Source of the DNA: Butyrivibrio sp.
GTDB lineage: Bacteria > Bacillota_A > Clostridia > Lachnospirales > Lachnospiraceae
Reading direction: 5' to 3'
Assembly: GCA_024690635.1 (NCBI GenBank)
Contig: JAILOW010000196.1
Coordinates: 1 to 64,000 of the forward strand
DNA: 64,000 nucleotides
Of the stretch, positions 45,571 to 54,299 are shown piece by piece. Both the position numbers and the translations under genes were made by a program. Within the stretch, counting starts at the first letter, position 1, and each line of letters opens with the position of its first letter. The notes under the pieces are model-generated. The model was not told where the DNA came from, did no database searches, and saw only the letters and a list, made by a program, of their open reading frames with translations.

Positions 45571-45834
45571 TTACATGTGTTTGTTGAAATAAACCTCATT
45601 CGGGCCTTTCTTTATTTTCTTTTTCTCTTCCCTGTGAACAACTGACAGATAAACCTTGTAGGCCGTTGTCATCGAAGCTCCGAGCCCAAGTATAAAGCCC
45701 GGTATATATACCCACGCCCCCAACGAGAGTTTGGTGACAAGCAGGTAACAGACGAAAAGGCACATAAGAAGCGGCATCAGAAGCGACAGTCCAAGCTGAC
45801 CCACCATTGCAAACTGTCCGATAAGTTTAGACAT
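45571..45834 (-). CDS. AtpZ/AtpI-family protein, first gene of atp operon
   Basis: An 87-residue protein with two predicted helices (QLGLSLLMPLLMCLFVCYLL and WVYIPGFILGLGASMTTAY) and a Lys-rich tail, matching the small AtpZ-type proteins that head Firmicute atp operons and are linked to Mg2+/Ca2+ uptake or assembly. I choose ATG 45832-45834 with GGAAG eight bases upstream; an ATG five codons earlier (45849) has only a badly spaced site. Longer starts overlap the promoter at 45920-45948 and are excluded. Confidence 0.75.
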   Translation of the reverse strand: MSKLIGQFAMVGQLGLSLLMPLLMCLFVCYLLVTKLSLGAWVYIPGFILGLGASMTTAYKVYLSVVHREEKKKIKKGPNEVYFNKHM

Positions 45835-45919
45835 CTGTCTTACTTCCATTCCGGTCTTTTTGCGCTCCTTTCTCCCATAATCTGCATATTTGCGCATACT
45901 AATAGAGTATAACACTATA

Positions 45920-45948
45920 ATAATACACTTTTTATGCCCTTTTCTCAA
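45920..45948 (-). promoter_or_regulatory. sigma-A promoter of the ATP synthase operon
   Basis: TTGAGA (45943-45948) and TATTAT (45920-45925) on the minus strand are exactly 17 bases apart. The predicted transcript starts near 45913 and has an approximately 80-base leader before the AtpZ-like gene. Confidence 0.75.
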
Positions 45949-45987
45949 TAATAGTTAGACAATTGCACCCCTTTTGCAGCAAAAAAC

Positions 45988-46035
45988 AAAAAAAGCCGAA
46001 GGTCACTTCCCATGCGGGCTAAGGTGACCTTCGGC
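45988..46035 (-). terminator. Strong terminator after the LppM-like gene
   Basis: A 12-bp perfect stem, GCCGAAGGTCAC (45995-46006) with GTGACCTTCGGC (46024-46035), is followed leftward by seven T. It isolates the aspS-GT39-lipoprotein unit from the atp operon. Confidence 0.92.
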
Positions 46036-46050
46036 CTATTTCTTTATAAA

Positions 46051-46950
46051 TTATTTATCAAAATTTCGGTTATTGTTCTCCAGTTCGGGCTGATACCCTG
46101 TTCCGGACTGCTGATAACCTGCATTTGCCTGAGGATTGTACCCCTGAGGCTGGTAACCCTGCCCCGGCTGATTGTACTGTCCGGGATTAAAGCCCTGAGG
46201 CGCGCCTCCCATGTTCTGGGTGTAGTACATAGCGTTCTGCATCTGGGCTGCTCTCTTCTTTTTATTGGAAGAAGCTGCAAGCACGATTATTACAATGATC
46301 AGCGCTATCAGAAGTGTAAGCACGATTCCTGCTATAAGAAGAGCCTTCCAGGGTATTAGGCTCTTAATCGAAAACTCGAGATGGATCTTATTGTCAGGAC
46401 CAAGATTCAAAAGGTCCCATTCAAGAGTCTTGCCGTCATCTGATATCTTGGTTGCATTGCTGGAGATAGGCTCAACAGGAAGCTTTACCGTAAGGGTCAT
46501 ATATCCGCCTGTCATGGCGAAATAGCCCTTGTATGCTGACATCTGTGCCATGTCATCCTCGTCAAACACCTTCCAGTCAAGGACATATTTGGATCCCTCT
46601 CTTGTAAAAGAGATGTCATCTGAGCCAATGCCTGACGAAAAGCTGTTTTCCGTGCTCTCCATGGAAGTTGTAAGCTCCTCGGGAGATATGTCTTTTCTTG
46701 TAGCCGTAAATCCGACGAAGCCGTCCTGTGAATACTCTTCCACGGTCCAGCCCTGCTCTTCCAGATTTTTCATCTCATCGGAAGATACCAGGTCTTCCAT
46801 TCCGTAATCAGCCATGGATACGGCCGCCAAAAGCATTGTGACGTCAAGATTTCCGTTCTTTTTAACCTCTACGGTAGTATTAAATCTCACACATCCCGTG
46901 AGGCATATTATGCAGATAAGGGAAAACATCAATGCTTTTAATTTCTTCAT
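46051..46950 (-). CDS. LppM-like lipoprotein with membrane anchor and Q/N-rich tail
   Basis: A 299-residue envelope protein. It has a lipoprotein signal ending CLTGCVRF, an extracellular domain (about 20-200) similar in pattern to the LppM domain (starts RFNTTVEVKKNGNLDVTM, ends LEWDLLNLGPDNKIHLEFSI in part), one transmembrane helix (about 207-230), a KKKR stop-transfer, and a cytoplasmic tail of about 65 residues rich in Gln, Asn, Gly, Tyr and Pro (repeats like GYQPQGYNPQ). ATG 46948-46950 with AAGGAG is preferred to one two codons earlier. It follows the GT39 gene by 35 bases and ends the operon. Function is unknown. Confidence 0.75.
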   Translation of the reverse strand: MKKLKALMFSLICIICLTGCVRFNTTVEVKKNGNLDVTMLLAAVSMADYGMEDLVSSDEMKNLEEQGWTVEEYSQDGFVGFTATRKDISPEELTTSMESTENSFSSGIGSDDISFTREGSKYVLDWKVFDEDDMAQMSAYKGYFAMTGGYMTLTVKLPVEPISSNATKISDDGKTLEWDLLNLGPDNKIHLEFSIKSLIPWKALLIAGIVLTLLIALIIVIIVLAASSNKKKRAAQMQNAMYYTQNMGGAPQGFNPGQYNQPGQGYQPQGYNPQANAGYQQSGTGYQPELENNNRNFDK

Positions 46951-46985
46951 ACACATTCTCCTTAGGTAGTCTTTTTTTGATTATA

Positions 46986-48554
46986 TCATGAATGAATGTA
47001 AACCTTGTAAGCGCCAAAATCCGTCTCCTCAAATCCAAGATCCAGAAGCGCCTTTCTCTCTTCCTCTTCAGGCAGGTAAAAGATATAGTTGCAGGCACTG
47101 TCATAGGGCTCGGGCGCCCAGAAGCTATATTTTACGCCGTCTCCGTTGTTTCCAAGGCTGTTATGGTCATATTCATAGGGCGAGATCTCTCTGCTCCAGA
47201 GATAGTAAATAAATGCCTCATTGGCTCCGCCCACGTAGGTAAGCCTTCCTGTTATCTCAGAGGGCTGACTTTCCAGAAAATCATAGGCATTTGTGGGATC
47301 CTCGGCAAAGAGTCTCTGGGGATAGATATCATCCTCATATTCGGTAAAGTAGTACTTAATAAAGAAAATGGAGCTAACGAGATATGCCGCAGAAAGAAGT
47401 ATCCCGGCTGCGGTCCATACACGGGTCTTTTTGCCCCATGAAATAAGCGCATCTATGGAAGTCACTATAAGAAACGAAAGGCCGAAAAAGGCACTGTTTA
47501 TCCTATAGGTGGTAACTCCCTGTATGAAAAGGCCAAGAAGCAGCACCGTAAATGCATAAATGAGAATAGCCCCCTCGAAGCGGAATTTCTTTTGCGGAAT
47601 GTCCTTTATAATACGGACTGCATTTATCACGGCTCCCACAATGAGCACAGGGATCGAGAACATGTACAGAGCGCCAAACTGCGGGAAGGAATCAAAATCC
47701 GTATTGTCAGCTCTGAACAGACTGTCGAAGGTCCAGTGAAGATTGGGCTTTACCTGATCAAATACAATGTCATCCAGCCTGTACTGCAGGATCACGGGAA
47801 TGGTTATGGGCCCAAAGTGCATACTGGGAAGGCCGTAAATATTTACCACCTGCACAAGGGCAAGGGGAAGGGCCAGTACAGCTGCGGGTATAGCAAAAGC
47901 GATAACGGATTTAAGGGCTATCTTCTTTTTGGTAATTATCATATAGATAAACAAAAAGATATAAAACAGCGGAAGGATAATGTTGCTAAGGGCATAGGAA
48001 TACATGGTTATCCCCGTAAGGAGTCCCAGAAGGATAAAGATCTTTATCTTCCCATAATTTTCCTCGCGAAGGCAATATTCTATGAGATTTAGCATCATAA
48101 CGCTGAGTCCCAGCATCAGATTGCAGTCAAGTCCGATCCTTGAAGCCTGGGTAAAATAGGGAACTGTAAGAAATATAAACAGATATAATAATGATGCCCT
48201 TTTGCCGGAGATGATCTTTACCAGCCTGCATCCGAAGATGGCAGTGAGCATGGAAAAGATAACCGACGGGAGCCTTACCGCAACGGCATTTATGCCGCCC
48301 AAAAGTATAAAGGGCACGTCCAGATAACAATAGAGGACACTCTGTCCTCCACCGTAATTGCTAAGATATACAGGAAAAGAATTGAGGTACCTGTCCACAC
48401 CGAAGTGGCCGATGCACCAGGAGTCATACGCCATGCCGATCTCATCAACATGCAGACCCCTGGGCACTTCCCCGAGCCTGAACAGTCTCAGGAAAAGTGC
48501 CGCAAAAAGCATCACCGCTACTGCAACATAGTACCTCTTTTCTTCTTTATTCAT
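46986..48554 (-). CDS. GT39-type membrane glycosyltransferase
   Basis: A 522-residue polytopic membrane protein of the ArnT/PMT class, which transfers sugars from polyprenyl-phosphate carriers to proteins or wall polymers outside the membrane. The first-loop acidic motif HVDEIGMAYDSW (about 35-46) is the expected catalytic Asp/Glu region, followed by 10-12 predicted helices and a C-terminal soluble domain (about 410-522, EDPTNAYDFLES). The ATG overlaps the aspS 3' end (start 48554, aspS stop 48547-48549), giving translational coupling. A longer reading with 22 more residues has no ribosome site. Acceptor and sugar are unknown. Confidence 0.85.
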   Translation of the reverse strand: MNKEEKRYYVAVAVMLFAALFLRLFRLGEVPRGLHVDEIGMAYDSWCIGHFGVDRYLNSFPVYLSNYGGGQSVLYCYLDVPFILLGGINAVAVRLPSVIFSMLTAIFGCRLVKIISGKRASLLYLFIFLTVPYFTQASRIGLDCNLMLGLSVMMLNLIEYCLREENYGKIKIFILLGLLTGITMYSYALSNIILPLFYIFLFIYMIITKKKIALKSVIAFAIPAAVLALPLALVQVVNIYGLPSMHFGPITIPVILQYRLDDIVFDQVKPNLHWTFDSLFRADNTDFDSFPQFGALYMFSIPVLIVGAVINAVRIIKDIPQKKFRFEGAILIYAFTVLLLGLFIQGVTTYRINSAFFGLSFLIVTSIDALISWGKKTRVWTAAGILLSAAYLVSSIFFIKYYFTEYEDDIYPQRLFAEDPTNAYDFLESQPSEITGRLTYVGGANEAFIYYLWSREISPYEYDHNSLGNNGDGVKYSFWAPEPYDSACNYIFYLPEEEERKALLDLGFEETDFGAYKVYIHS

Positions 48555-50331
48555 CCTCTTTTTCCGTAACCTTAATATGGAGTTCTTCAAGCTGTCTGTC
48601 CGTAACGAATCCGGGAGCACCCATCATTACGTCCTGTGCGTTCTTGTTCATAGGGAAAGGAATAACCTCTCTGATGGCATCCTCGCCTGCAAGAAGCATT
48701 ACCATTCTGTCCACACCGGGTGCGATACCTGCGTGAGGCGGAGCACCATAGCAGAATGCGTTGTACATGGCAGGGAACTTGGACTTAACGTCGTCCTCTC
48801 CAAGTCTTACCATTTCAAATGCCTTTATCATGATCTCAGGATCGTGGTTTCTGACAGCTCCCGATGAAAGCTCTACGCCGTTGCAGACAAGGTCGTACTG
48901 GTCTGCTGTGATAGAAAGAGGATCGATCTCGCCTCTTTCTGCCTTGAGAAGTGTCTCAAGACCGCCTGAAGGCATTGAGAAAGGATTGTGGCAGAACTCA
49001 AGCTCGCCTGACTCCTCACCGATCTCGTACATAGGGAAATCAACGATCCAGCAGAATGCGTACTGCTCTTTGTCCATGTGACCGGGAACTGCTGCTCCGA
49101 AGGTCTTAACGATAACACCGGCAGTCTTCTGTGCTGCAAGGAGCTTGCCTGCAGAAAGAACAACCAGATCTCCTGACTTAAGTGAAAGAGCTGAAACAAC
49201 CGCATCCTTGATGGGAGCTACAAATTTGGAGATTCCTCCTACAAGCTCGCCGTTTTCATCCATTCTGAACCAGAATGCCTTGTTTCCTGACTGAACCTCT
49301 ACATCACCGATGGTCTTGTCGATAAACTTACGGCTCTCCTTGAAGTCAGATACAACCACTGCCTTGATCCTTGCGTCAGCCTCATCGAAAGGACCGAATC
49401 CGCAACCCTTGAGGGTCTCGGTAACATCCTGAACAGTAAGGTCGATTCTGAGATCGGGCTTGTCTGAGCCGTATTTCTCCATTGCCTCAAGGAAAGGAAT
49501 CCTCATGAAAGGAGCACTTGATGCTCTGTTATATTTTCCGTATTTTGCAAAGATAGGAGGAAGAACATCCTCAAGGACTGCAAATACGTCCTCCTGTGAT
49601 GCGAAAGCCATCTCCATATCAAGCTGATAGAACTCTCCGGGGCTTCTGTCTCCTCTTGCATCCTCATCACGGAAGCAGGGCGCGATCTGGAAGTAACGGT
49701 CAAAGCCTGCTGTCATAAGGAGCTGCTTGAACTGCTGAGGTGCCTGGGGAAGAGCATAGAACTTGCCGGGATGTTTTCTGGCAGGTACAAGGTAGTCTCT
49801 TGCGCCCTCAGGTGAAGATGCTGTAAGAATAGGAGTAGTGATCTCCAAAAATCCGTGCTCTGTCATAGCCTGACGAAGAGCTGCAACAACGTTGCATCTA
49901 AGAACGATGTTGTTTTTAACTTCAGGATTTCTAAGATCAAGATAACGATATTTAAGACGTGCGGTCTCGTCAGCCTCTCTTGAGTGATTGATCTCAAAAG
50001 GAAGCTCATTGTAACGGCAACGACCAAGAACCTCGATAGACTCGGGAACAACCTCGATATCACCTGTTTCCTGCTTGGGGTTCTTGGAGCTGCGCTCCCT
50101 GACAACACCCTTTACAGATATGGTTGATTCCTTGGTTATAGCCTTGGCAGTCTTGACCATCTCCTCTGTCTCAAGGACGATCTGTGTGGTTCCGTAGAAG
50201 TCTCTCAGGACAACGAATCCAAGTCCCGATCCAACCTCTCTCATATTTTCAAGCCAGCCTACAAGTGTCACGCTCTCGCCTGCGTTTGACAGACGAAGTT
50301 CACCGCAAGTATGTGTACGTGATTGCATCAT
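48547..50331 (-). CDS. aspS: Aspartyl-tRNA synthetase
   Basis: A class II synthetase charging tRNA-Asp. The 594-residue bacterial-type enzyme has the N-terminal OB-fold anticodon domain (SRTHTCGELRLS, VVLRDFYG), class II motif 1, motif 2 (FRDEDARGDRSPGEFYQLD in part), the bacterial GAD insertion domain (about 290-420) and motif 3 APGVDRMVMLLAGE (GxDR). It starts about 90 bases after mgtE, beyond a terminator, and overlaps the downstream GT39 gene by eight bases. The GGAG site is ten bases from the ATG. Confidence 0.97.
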   Translation of the reverse strand: MMQSRTHTCGELRLSNAGESVTLVGWLENMREVGSGLGFVVLRDFYGTTQIVLETEEMVKTAKAITKESTISVKGVVRERSSKNPKQETGDIEVVPESIEVLGRCRYNELPFEINHSREADETARLKYRYLDLRNPEVKNNIVLRCNVVAALRQAMTEHGFLEITTPILTASSPEGARDYLVPARKHPGKFYALPQAPQQFKQLLMTAGFDRYFQIAPCFRDEDARGDRSPGEFYQLDMEMAFASQEDVFAVLEDVLPPIFAKYGKYNRASSAPFMRIPFLEAMEKYGSDKPDLRIDLTVQDVTETLKGCGFGPFDEADARIKAVVVSDFKESRKFIDKTIGDVEVQSGNKAFWFRMDENGELVGGISKFVAPIKDAVVSALSLKSGDLVVLSAGKLLAAQKTAGVIVKTFGAAVPGHMDKEQYAFCWIVDFPMYEIGEESGELEFCHNPFSMPSGGLETLLKAERGEIDPLSITADQYDLVCNGVELSSGAVRNHDPEIMIKAFEMVRLGEDDVKSKFPAMYNAFCYGAPPHAGIAPGVDRMVMLLAGEDAIREVIPFPMNKNAQDVMMGAPGFVTDRQLEELHIKVTEKEDE

Positions 50332-50367
50332 AATAAGTACTACTCCGTTTCTAATTAAAAATAGGTC

Positions 50368-50406
50368 AAAAAATTATGCGTGGCATTAATTTATCCAATG
50401 CCACGC
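50368..50406 (-). terminator. Terminator of mgtE
   Basis: GCGTGGCATT (50378-50387) and AATGCCACGC (50397-50406) form a perfect 10-bp stem, followed leftward by ATAATTTTTT. Confidence 0.9.
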
Positions 50407-50422
50407 AAATCATTTTAGAACA

Positions 50423-51781
50423 TCACAAGGTTAAATGCAACGCTCTTGTTGCAATATTGAAATAAACAAGAAGTGACAATGCATCCACTATAGTGGTGAT
50501 AAAGGGGCTGGCCATAACCGCCGGGTCAAACTTGAGCTTGTAAGCCAGCATGGGAAGGCAGCAACCCACAAGTTTTGCAATAAGGACCACTATCAGAAGT
50601 GTGGCGCAGATAACTCCCGCCACGGGAAGTGACAGTCTGTCCAGCAAAATGAGCTTGAAGAAGTTTGCAACTGCGAGAGTAAGTCCGCAGAGCACCGCAA
50701 CTCTTATCTCTTTCCAGATTATCTTGAAGATATCCTCAAACTCGATCTCTTTTAGCGAAAGTCCACGGATGATTGATACGCTTGCCTGTGAACCTGCATT
50801 TCCTCCTGTATCCATCAGCATGGGAATATATGCTGTAAGGATAACATATGCGGAAAGTGCATCCTCAAATCCTGTTATGATGGCCCCGGTAAAGGTCGCA
50901 CTGATCATCAGGAATAAAAGCCATGGAATACGGTTTTTGTATGTCTCAAATATTCCAACCTTGGGATAAGGCTTGTCGGAAGGCACGATAGCTGCCATCT
51001 TTTCGATATCCTCGGTGGCCTCTTCTTCCATGATGTCCACAACGTCATCGATGGTGATGATACCGACCATACGAGATTCGTTGTCCACAACAGGCATTGC
51101 TGTAAATCCGTATTTCTGGAAGATACGTGCTGTTTCCTCCTGGTCCGTCATGGTGTTGATACTGATGACGTTAGTGTTCATGATGTCTCCGATGACTTCA
51201 TCGGGCTTCCTGAGAAGGAGGTATCTGAGTGCCACGGTACCAACCAGCACCTTTTGCTTGGTAACAACGTAGCAGATATTGATGGTCTCGGAATCTACAC
51301 CCTTTTTCCTGATCCTCTCGATATCCTGGCTAACGGTCATGTCCTCGTGGAGGTCCACATACTCCACCGTCATGATACTACCGGCTGAATCCTCCGGATA
51401 CTGCAAAAGGTGATTGATATCTGCCCTGGTCTCAGGGCTTGCATTGGCCAGAATACGCTTTACAACGCTGGCGGGCATCTCCTCCAAAAGGTCCGTAGCA
51501 TCATCGGCCATCAGATTCTCAATGATGTTTGATGCCTCTCGATCGGACATGGACTGAATGATGTAGTGCTGAACGTCCAGATCCAGATCTGCAAAAACGT
51601 CTGCCGCCATATCCTTGGGCAGGATCCTGAACATCTTCAGTGAATCCTCATCCTCCATCTCGCTCATAAATGCAGCGAGATCCGCAGTATTCATCTCTGA
51701 AATAGTCTGGCGCAGTTTCGTATATTGTTTGGAGGAAAGAAGCTCCTGAAGCTGTTCTGTCATAGTCTTTTCATCTTCCAT
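50423..51781 (-). CDS. mgtE: MgtE magnesium transporter
   Basis: A Mg2+ channel of 452 residues. The cytoplasmic N domain (about 1-135; repeated MEDEDSLKMFRILPKDMAADVFADL-like helices), a CBS pair (about 138-255; VGTVALRYLLLRKP, MVGIITIDDVVDIMEEE) that senses Mg2+, and a plug helix precede five membrane helices with TGGNAGSQAS and the late FDPAVMASPFITTIVD, both hallmark pore segments. It starts 24 bases after the deaminase-like gene. No M-box riboswitch is visible in the short gap. Confidence 0.95.
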   Translation of the reverse strand: MEDEKTMTEQLQELLSSKQYTKLRQTISEMNTADLAAFMSEMEDEDSLKMFRILPKDMAADVFADLDLDVQHYIIQSMSDREASNIIENLMADDATDLLEEMPASVVKRILANASPETRADINHLLQYPEDSAGSIMTVEYVDLHEDMTVSQDIERIRKKGVDSETINICYVVTKQKVLVGTVALRYLLLRKPDEVIGDIMNTNVISINTMTDQEETARIFQKYGFTAMPVVDNESRMVGIITIDDVVDIMEEEATEDIEKMAAIVPSDKPYPKVGIFETYKNRIPWLLFLMISATFTGAIITGFEDALSAYVILTAYIPMLMDTGGNAGSQASVSIIRGLSLKEIEFEDIFKIIWKEIRVAVLCGLTLAVANFFKLILLDRLSLPVAGVICATLLIVVLIAKLVGCCLPMLAYKLKFDPAVMASPFITTIVDALSLLVYFNIATRALHLTL

Positions 51782-51805
51782 TTTTCATTTCCTCCGATCT
51801 TTTTA

Positions 51806-54238
51806 TTATTTTATCTGATCCTCCAAAGGATCCGACTCGTCAAAGATATGAACATATCCCTGCAGAGAACCTGCTTTTTGCCTAAGGTTTTTGGAATGTC
51901 CCCAGACGTAGATGGATGATGTTCCCTTGCCATTTTTAGCCTCCTGTATGAGATTGGCAGCGGCGCTGTTTCCGTCAAAGGCAACCACCATTGAGGGACG
52001 CCTTTCAAATATCTCATAATTAAAGCTTTTGTAGATACCCATTCCTTGGGACTCTGTGGAGACTCTCACACGAACGCCGGAAGCCTTGAGTTTTTCCGCT
52101 TCCGATCTGGTGATAAGAGAAGGCACAACGGCGTAAACCTTAAAGCCCTTGGAGTTATGATCCAAAAGATACTTTTCATATCCCGACAACTTATATCCTA
52201 TCACAAAACAAGCCTCTTCGGGACTCAAAATTTCCATAAGTTTTTCAAGTTGGGCACACCCTGCAGGGCTCACTCTTGTGGCTCTTTTTTCTGTGTTGAA
52301 GCTTCCGCCCAATAAAACCACGGGAAGTCTGTCCCAGGAAAGCTCTCTTATGCGGTCCTTAAGCTCCCTGTTGGCATCAAGAAGCTGCGCCTCTTTTTTC
52401 GCGCTTCGGGATATCTTTACGGCCTTCATCTTTTCAAGAAGGACTTCCTCCAAGTCGCGGCCACCCAACATGTGGGCAAAGGCCTCCTTCTTTAATGAAT
52501 AAGCCTCGCGGCTTTCTTCTATTATTTTACTCTCCGCTTCCTTCATAAGCCTTAAGTCATTTTCCGAAAGCTCCAGAAGCTTTTCCAAGGAGAGTTCTTC
52601 TTCAACCATGGTGGTTCCGTAAAGCGCTGCGCCATCACTTCCCTGCACGCATCTTATGCCCTGCTTGAGATACTGTTTCAGGGGATGTTTATCAAGGGAA
52701 TTCAGGTTGTTTAGTCTTACGTTGCTGGTTATCTGAAATTCCAGAACCACATTGTTTTTCTTAAGCTGCTCCAGCACCTGCTTTCCCTTTTTTGAGGAGG
52801 GACTGTAGGTGTAAAGACCGTGTCCAAGGCGCATCTTGGGCATTGGCTGGCTGGGAGCCAGAGACTCTTTTACGCAGGCGATACTGTGAGCAATGTTGTC
52901 CTTCTGACTGTCGTTTTCCCCAGCGTGAACCCTTATGACAAAAGAAGGGTCTTTGGCGGCGATCTTCACGATCTCTTCAAAGGCAGGCTTCAGGGTTATT
53001 ATGTCGTTTATCTCTTCTCCCACGAAATCACAGCCTGCAACGTACGGATCAAGGGCTGTTGCCTTTAACACTTCAAGATTCTGCTCAAGATAGTTTGCAG
53101 GCGTCACCGCATCTTTTACGATGGTAAGGGGAATCCTTCGCATTGCCGCAAGGAATCTTATCATGACGCCGGTCTCCCTGTAGATATGCGGCATAACCGC
53201 ATGGACCTGGCGTAGCATCTCGATGGATTCGTACTTTTTAACAAGAGTTGTGTCGCTTATCTCCGCGTACTCAACTCCCTGCTTTTTATAGTTTCTTGCG
53301 ATCCAAAGGAGCTTGTCCTGGAAAATGGTATTTCCGTTGTATTCAGGAGTCTCTTTATCCCTCAGCATCTGCTTTAAGACGTTTTTTACGTCCTCGTCGG
53401 GAATCCTGTCCACTCCCTGCAGCTCTATCTTTTCCTCACTCTCCTGACCCTTGCAAAAGACATATCGATAGAGGTAGACCTTTTCAAGGTTGGTAAATAC
53501 CGCCTGTCCGTCCTTGATGACAGCCAGCGATCCGCGGATCTTTACAATATTCATCTCCGCATTGTCCAGGTTGTTGAGGATTAGGTCCGCAAAGTTAATA
53601 AAGGTGTTGTCGTTGATCCTGCGGTCCAGGTACTTGCCCTGAAGGCCGGAATCCACGAACTGCCTTGCAACCTTTTCTCTTTGGGCATTTACCTTTTCCC
53701 ACTGAGCAGGCGTCATCTCAAGCTCAAGTTTTTTTACATAATAAAGAGGATATCGGATCTGATGATAGATTCCCAGGGCGATGAGCACGTCTCCGGGGAG
53801 ATTTCCGTTCATATGTGTATGAAGATCCGAGCGGAATTTCAGGTCTTTTCTCACATGAGTCTTGAAAACAGTCTTGGAAAGATCTGCCTCAAACTCCTTG
53901 GACTGGCTCATTAGAGTCTTGGTTATGGCGGGAACCCCCGCTTTTACCTCAACCTGACCGTTTGGATAGACAGATGCAACCTCTACTCCTCCGAGCTTTA
54001 ATATGTAGCTCTCGTTGCAGTTTGCATCAAGAAAACAGGGCACCTCGCCACGAATTATCAGCATACCTTTTTCGTCCTCGGACAAGGGAAGCTTACACAC
54101 CCTTGCCAGATTTCGTATAAGGTTCCCGGTCTTGTGATTGGGAGTGGACAGAACATAGATCATTCTGTCCAGCTCCTTGTAAAGATCCACAATTATGTCC
54201 TTTTCTTTATCCAGGAAAAAACCGGTAAAATAAGTCAT
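51806..54238 (-). CDS. Adenosine-deaminase-like protein with C-terminal Rossmann-like domain
   Basis: An 810-residue cytoplasmic protein, far larger than a normal adenosine deaminase (about 340). Residues 1-130 are an extra N-terminal domain. The amidohydrolase part (about 135-610) has metal ligands H140 and H142 (DLHTHMNG), H438 and E441 (RVHAGEN), H473 (LGHGLY) and D535. The usual SDDP/TDDP step reads SDG, so the second Asp that contacts adenine is Gly536. Residues about 636-780 form a separate alpha/beta domain (VVLLGGSFN, CFVIGYKLSGYE, VVAFDGNSAA) resembling Rossmann/SLOG nucleotide-binding folds. It has a possible own promoter after pflB and is followed by mgtE. Substrate is uncertain; domain naming at the C-terminus is tentative. 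Confidence 0.75.
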   Translation of the reverse strand: MTYFTGFFLDKEKDIIVDLYKELDRMIYVLSTPNHKTGNLIRNLARVCKLPLSEDEKGMLIIRGEVPCFLDANCNESYILKLGGVEVASVYPNGQVEVKAGVPAITKTLMSQSKEFEADLSKTVFKTHVRKDLKFRSDLHTHMNGNLPGDVLIALGIYHQIRYPLYYVKKLELEMTPAQWEKVNAQREKVARQFVDSGLQGKYLDRRINDNTFINFADLILNNLDNAEMNIVKIRGSLAVIKDGQAVFTNLEKVYLYRYVFCKGQESEEKIELQGVDRIPDEDVKNVLKQMLRDKETPEYNGNTIFQDKLLWIARNYKKQGVEYAEISDTTLVKKYESIEMLRQVHAVMPHIYRETGVMIRFLAAMRRIPLTIVKDAVTPANYLEQNLEVLKATALDPYVAGCDFVGEEINDIITLKPAFEEIVKIAAKDPSFVIRVHAGENDSQKDNIAHSIACVKESLAPSQPMPKMRLGHGLYTYSPSSKKGKQVLEQLKKNNVVLEFQITSNVRLNNLNSLDKHPLKQYLKQGIRCVQGSDGAALYGTTMVEEELSLEKLLELSENDLRLMKEAESKIIEESREAYSLKKEAFAHMLGGRDLEEVLLEKMKAVKISRSAKKEAQLLDANRELKDRIRELSWDRLPVVLLGGSFNTEKRATRVSPAGCAQLEKLMEILSPEEACFVIGYKLSGYEKYLLDHNSKGFKVYAVVPSLITRSEAEKLKASGVRVRVSTESQGMGIYKSFNYEIFERRPSMVVAFDGNSAAANLIQEAKNGKGTSSIYVWGHSKNLRQKAGSLQGYVHIFDESDPLEDQIK

Positions 54239-54291
54239 GGCGAGATACCCCGTTGGAAGTACTAAAATATATGGTTCAACAAGATATCGTT

Positions 54292-54299
54292 ATTATATC
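54292..54299 (-). promoter_or_regulatory. Extended -10 promoter before the deaminase-like gene
   Basis: TGATATAAT on the minus strand (-10 at 54292-54297) overlaps the pflB stop codon and has the TGN extension. There is no good -35 inside the pflB coding end, so this is a candidate only. Confidence 0.35.

Noticed and set aside
51806..54238. Complete RADAR-type defence system
   Set aside because: Only a deaminase-like protein is present; neighbours are pflB and mgtE and there is no RdrA-like ATPase.
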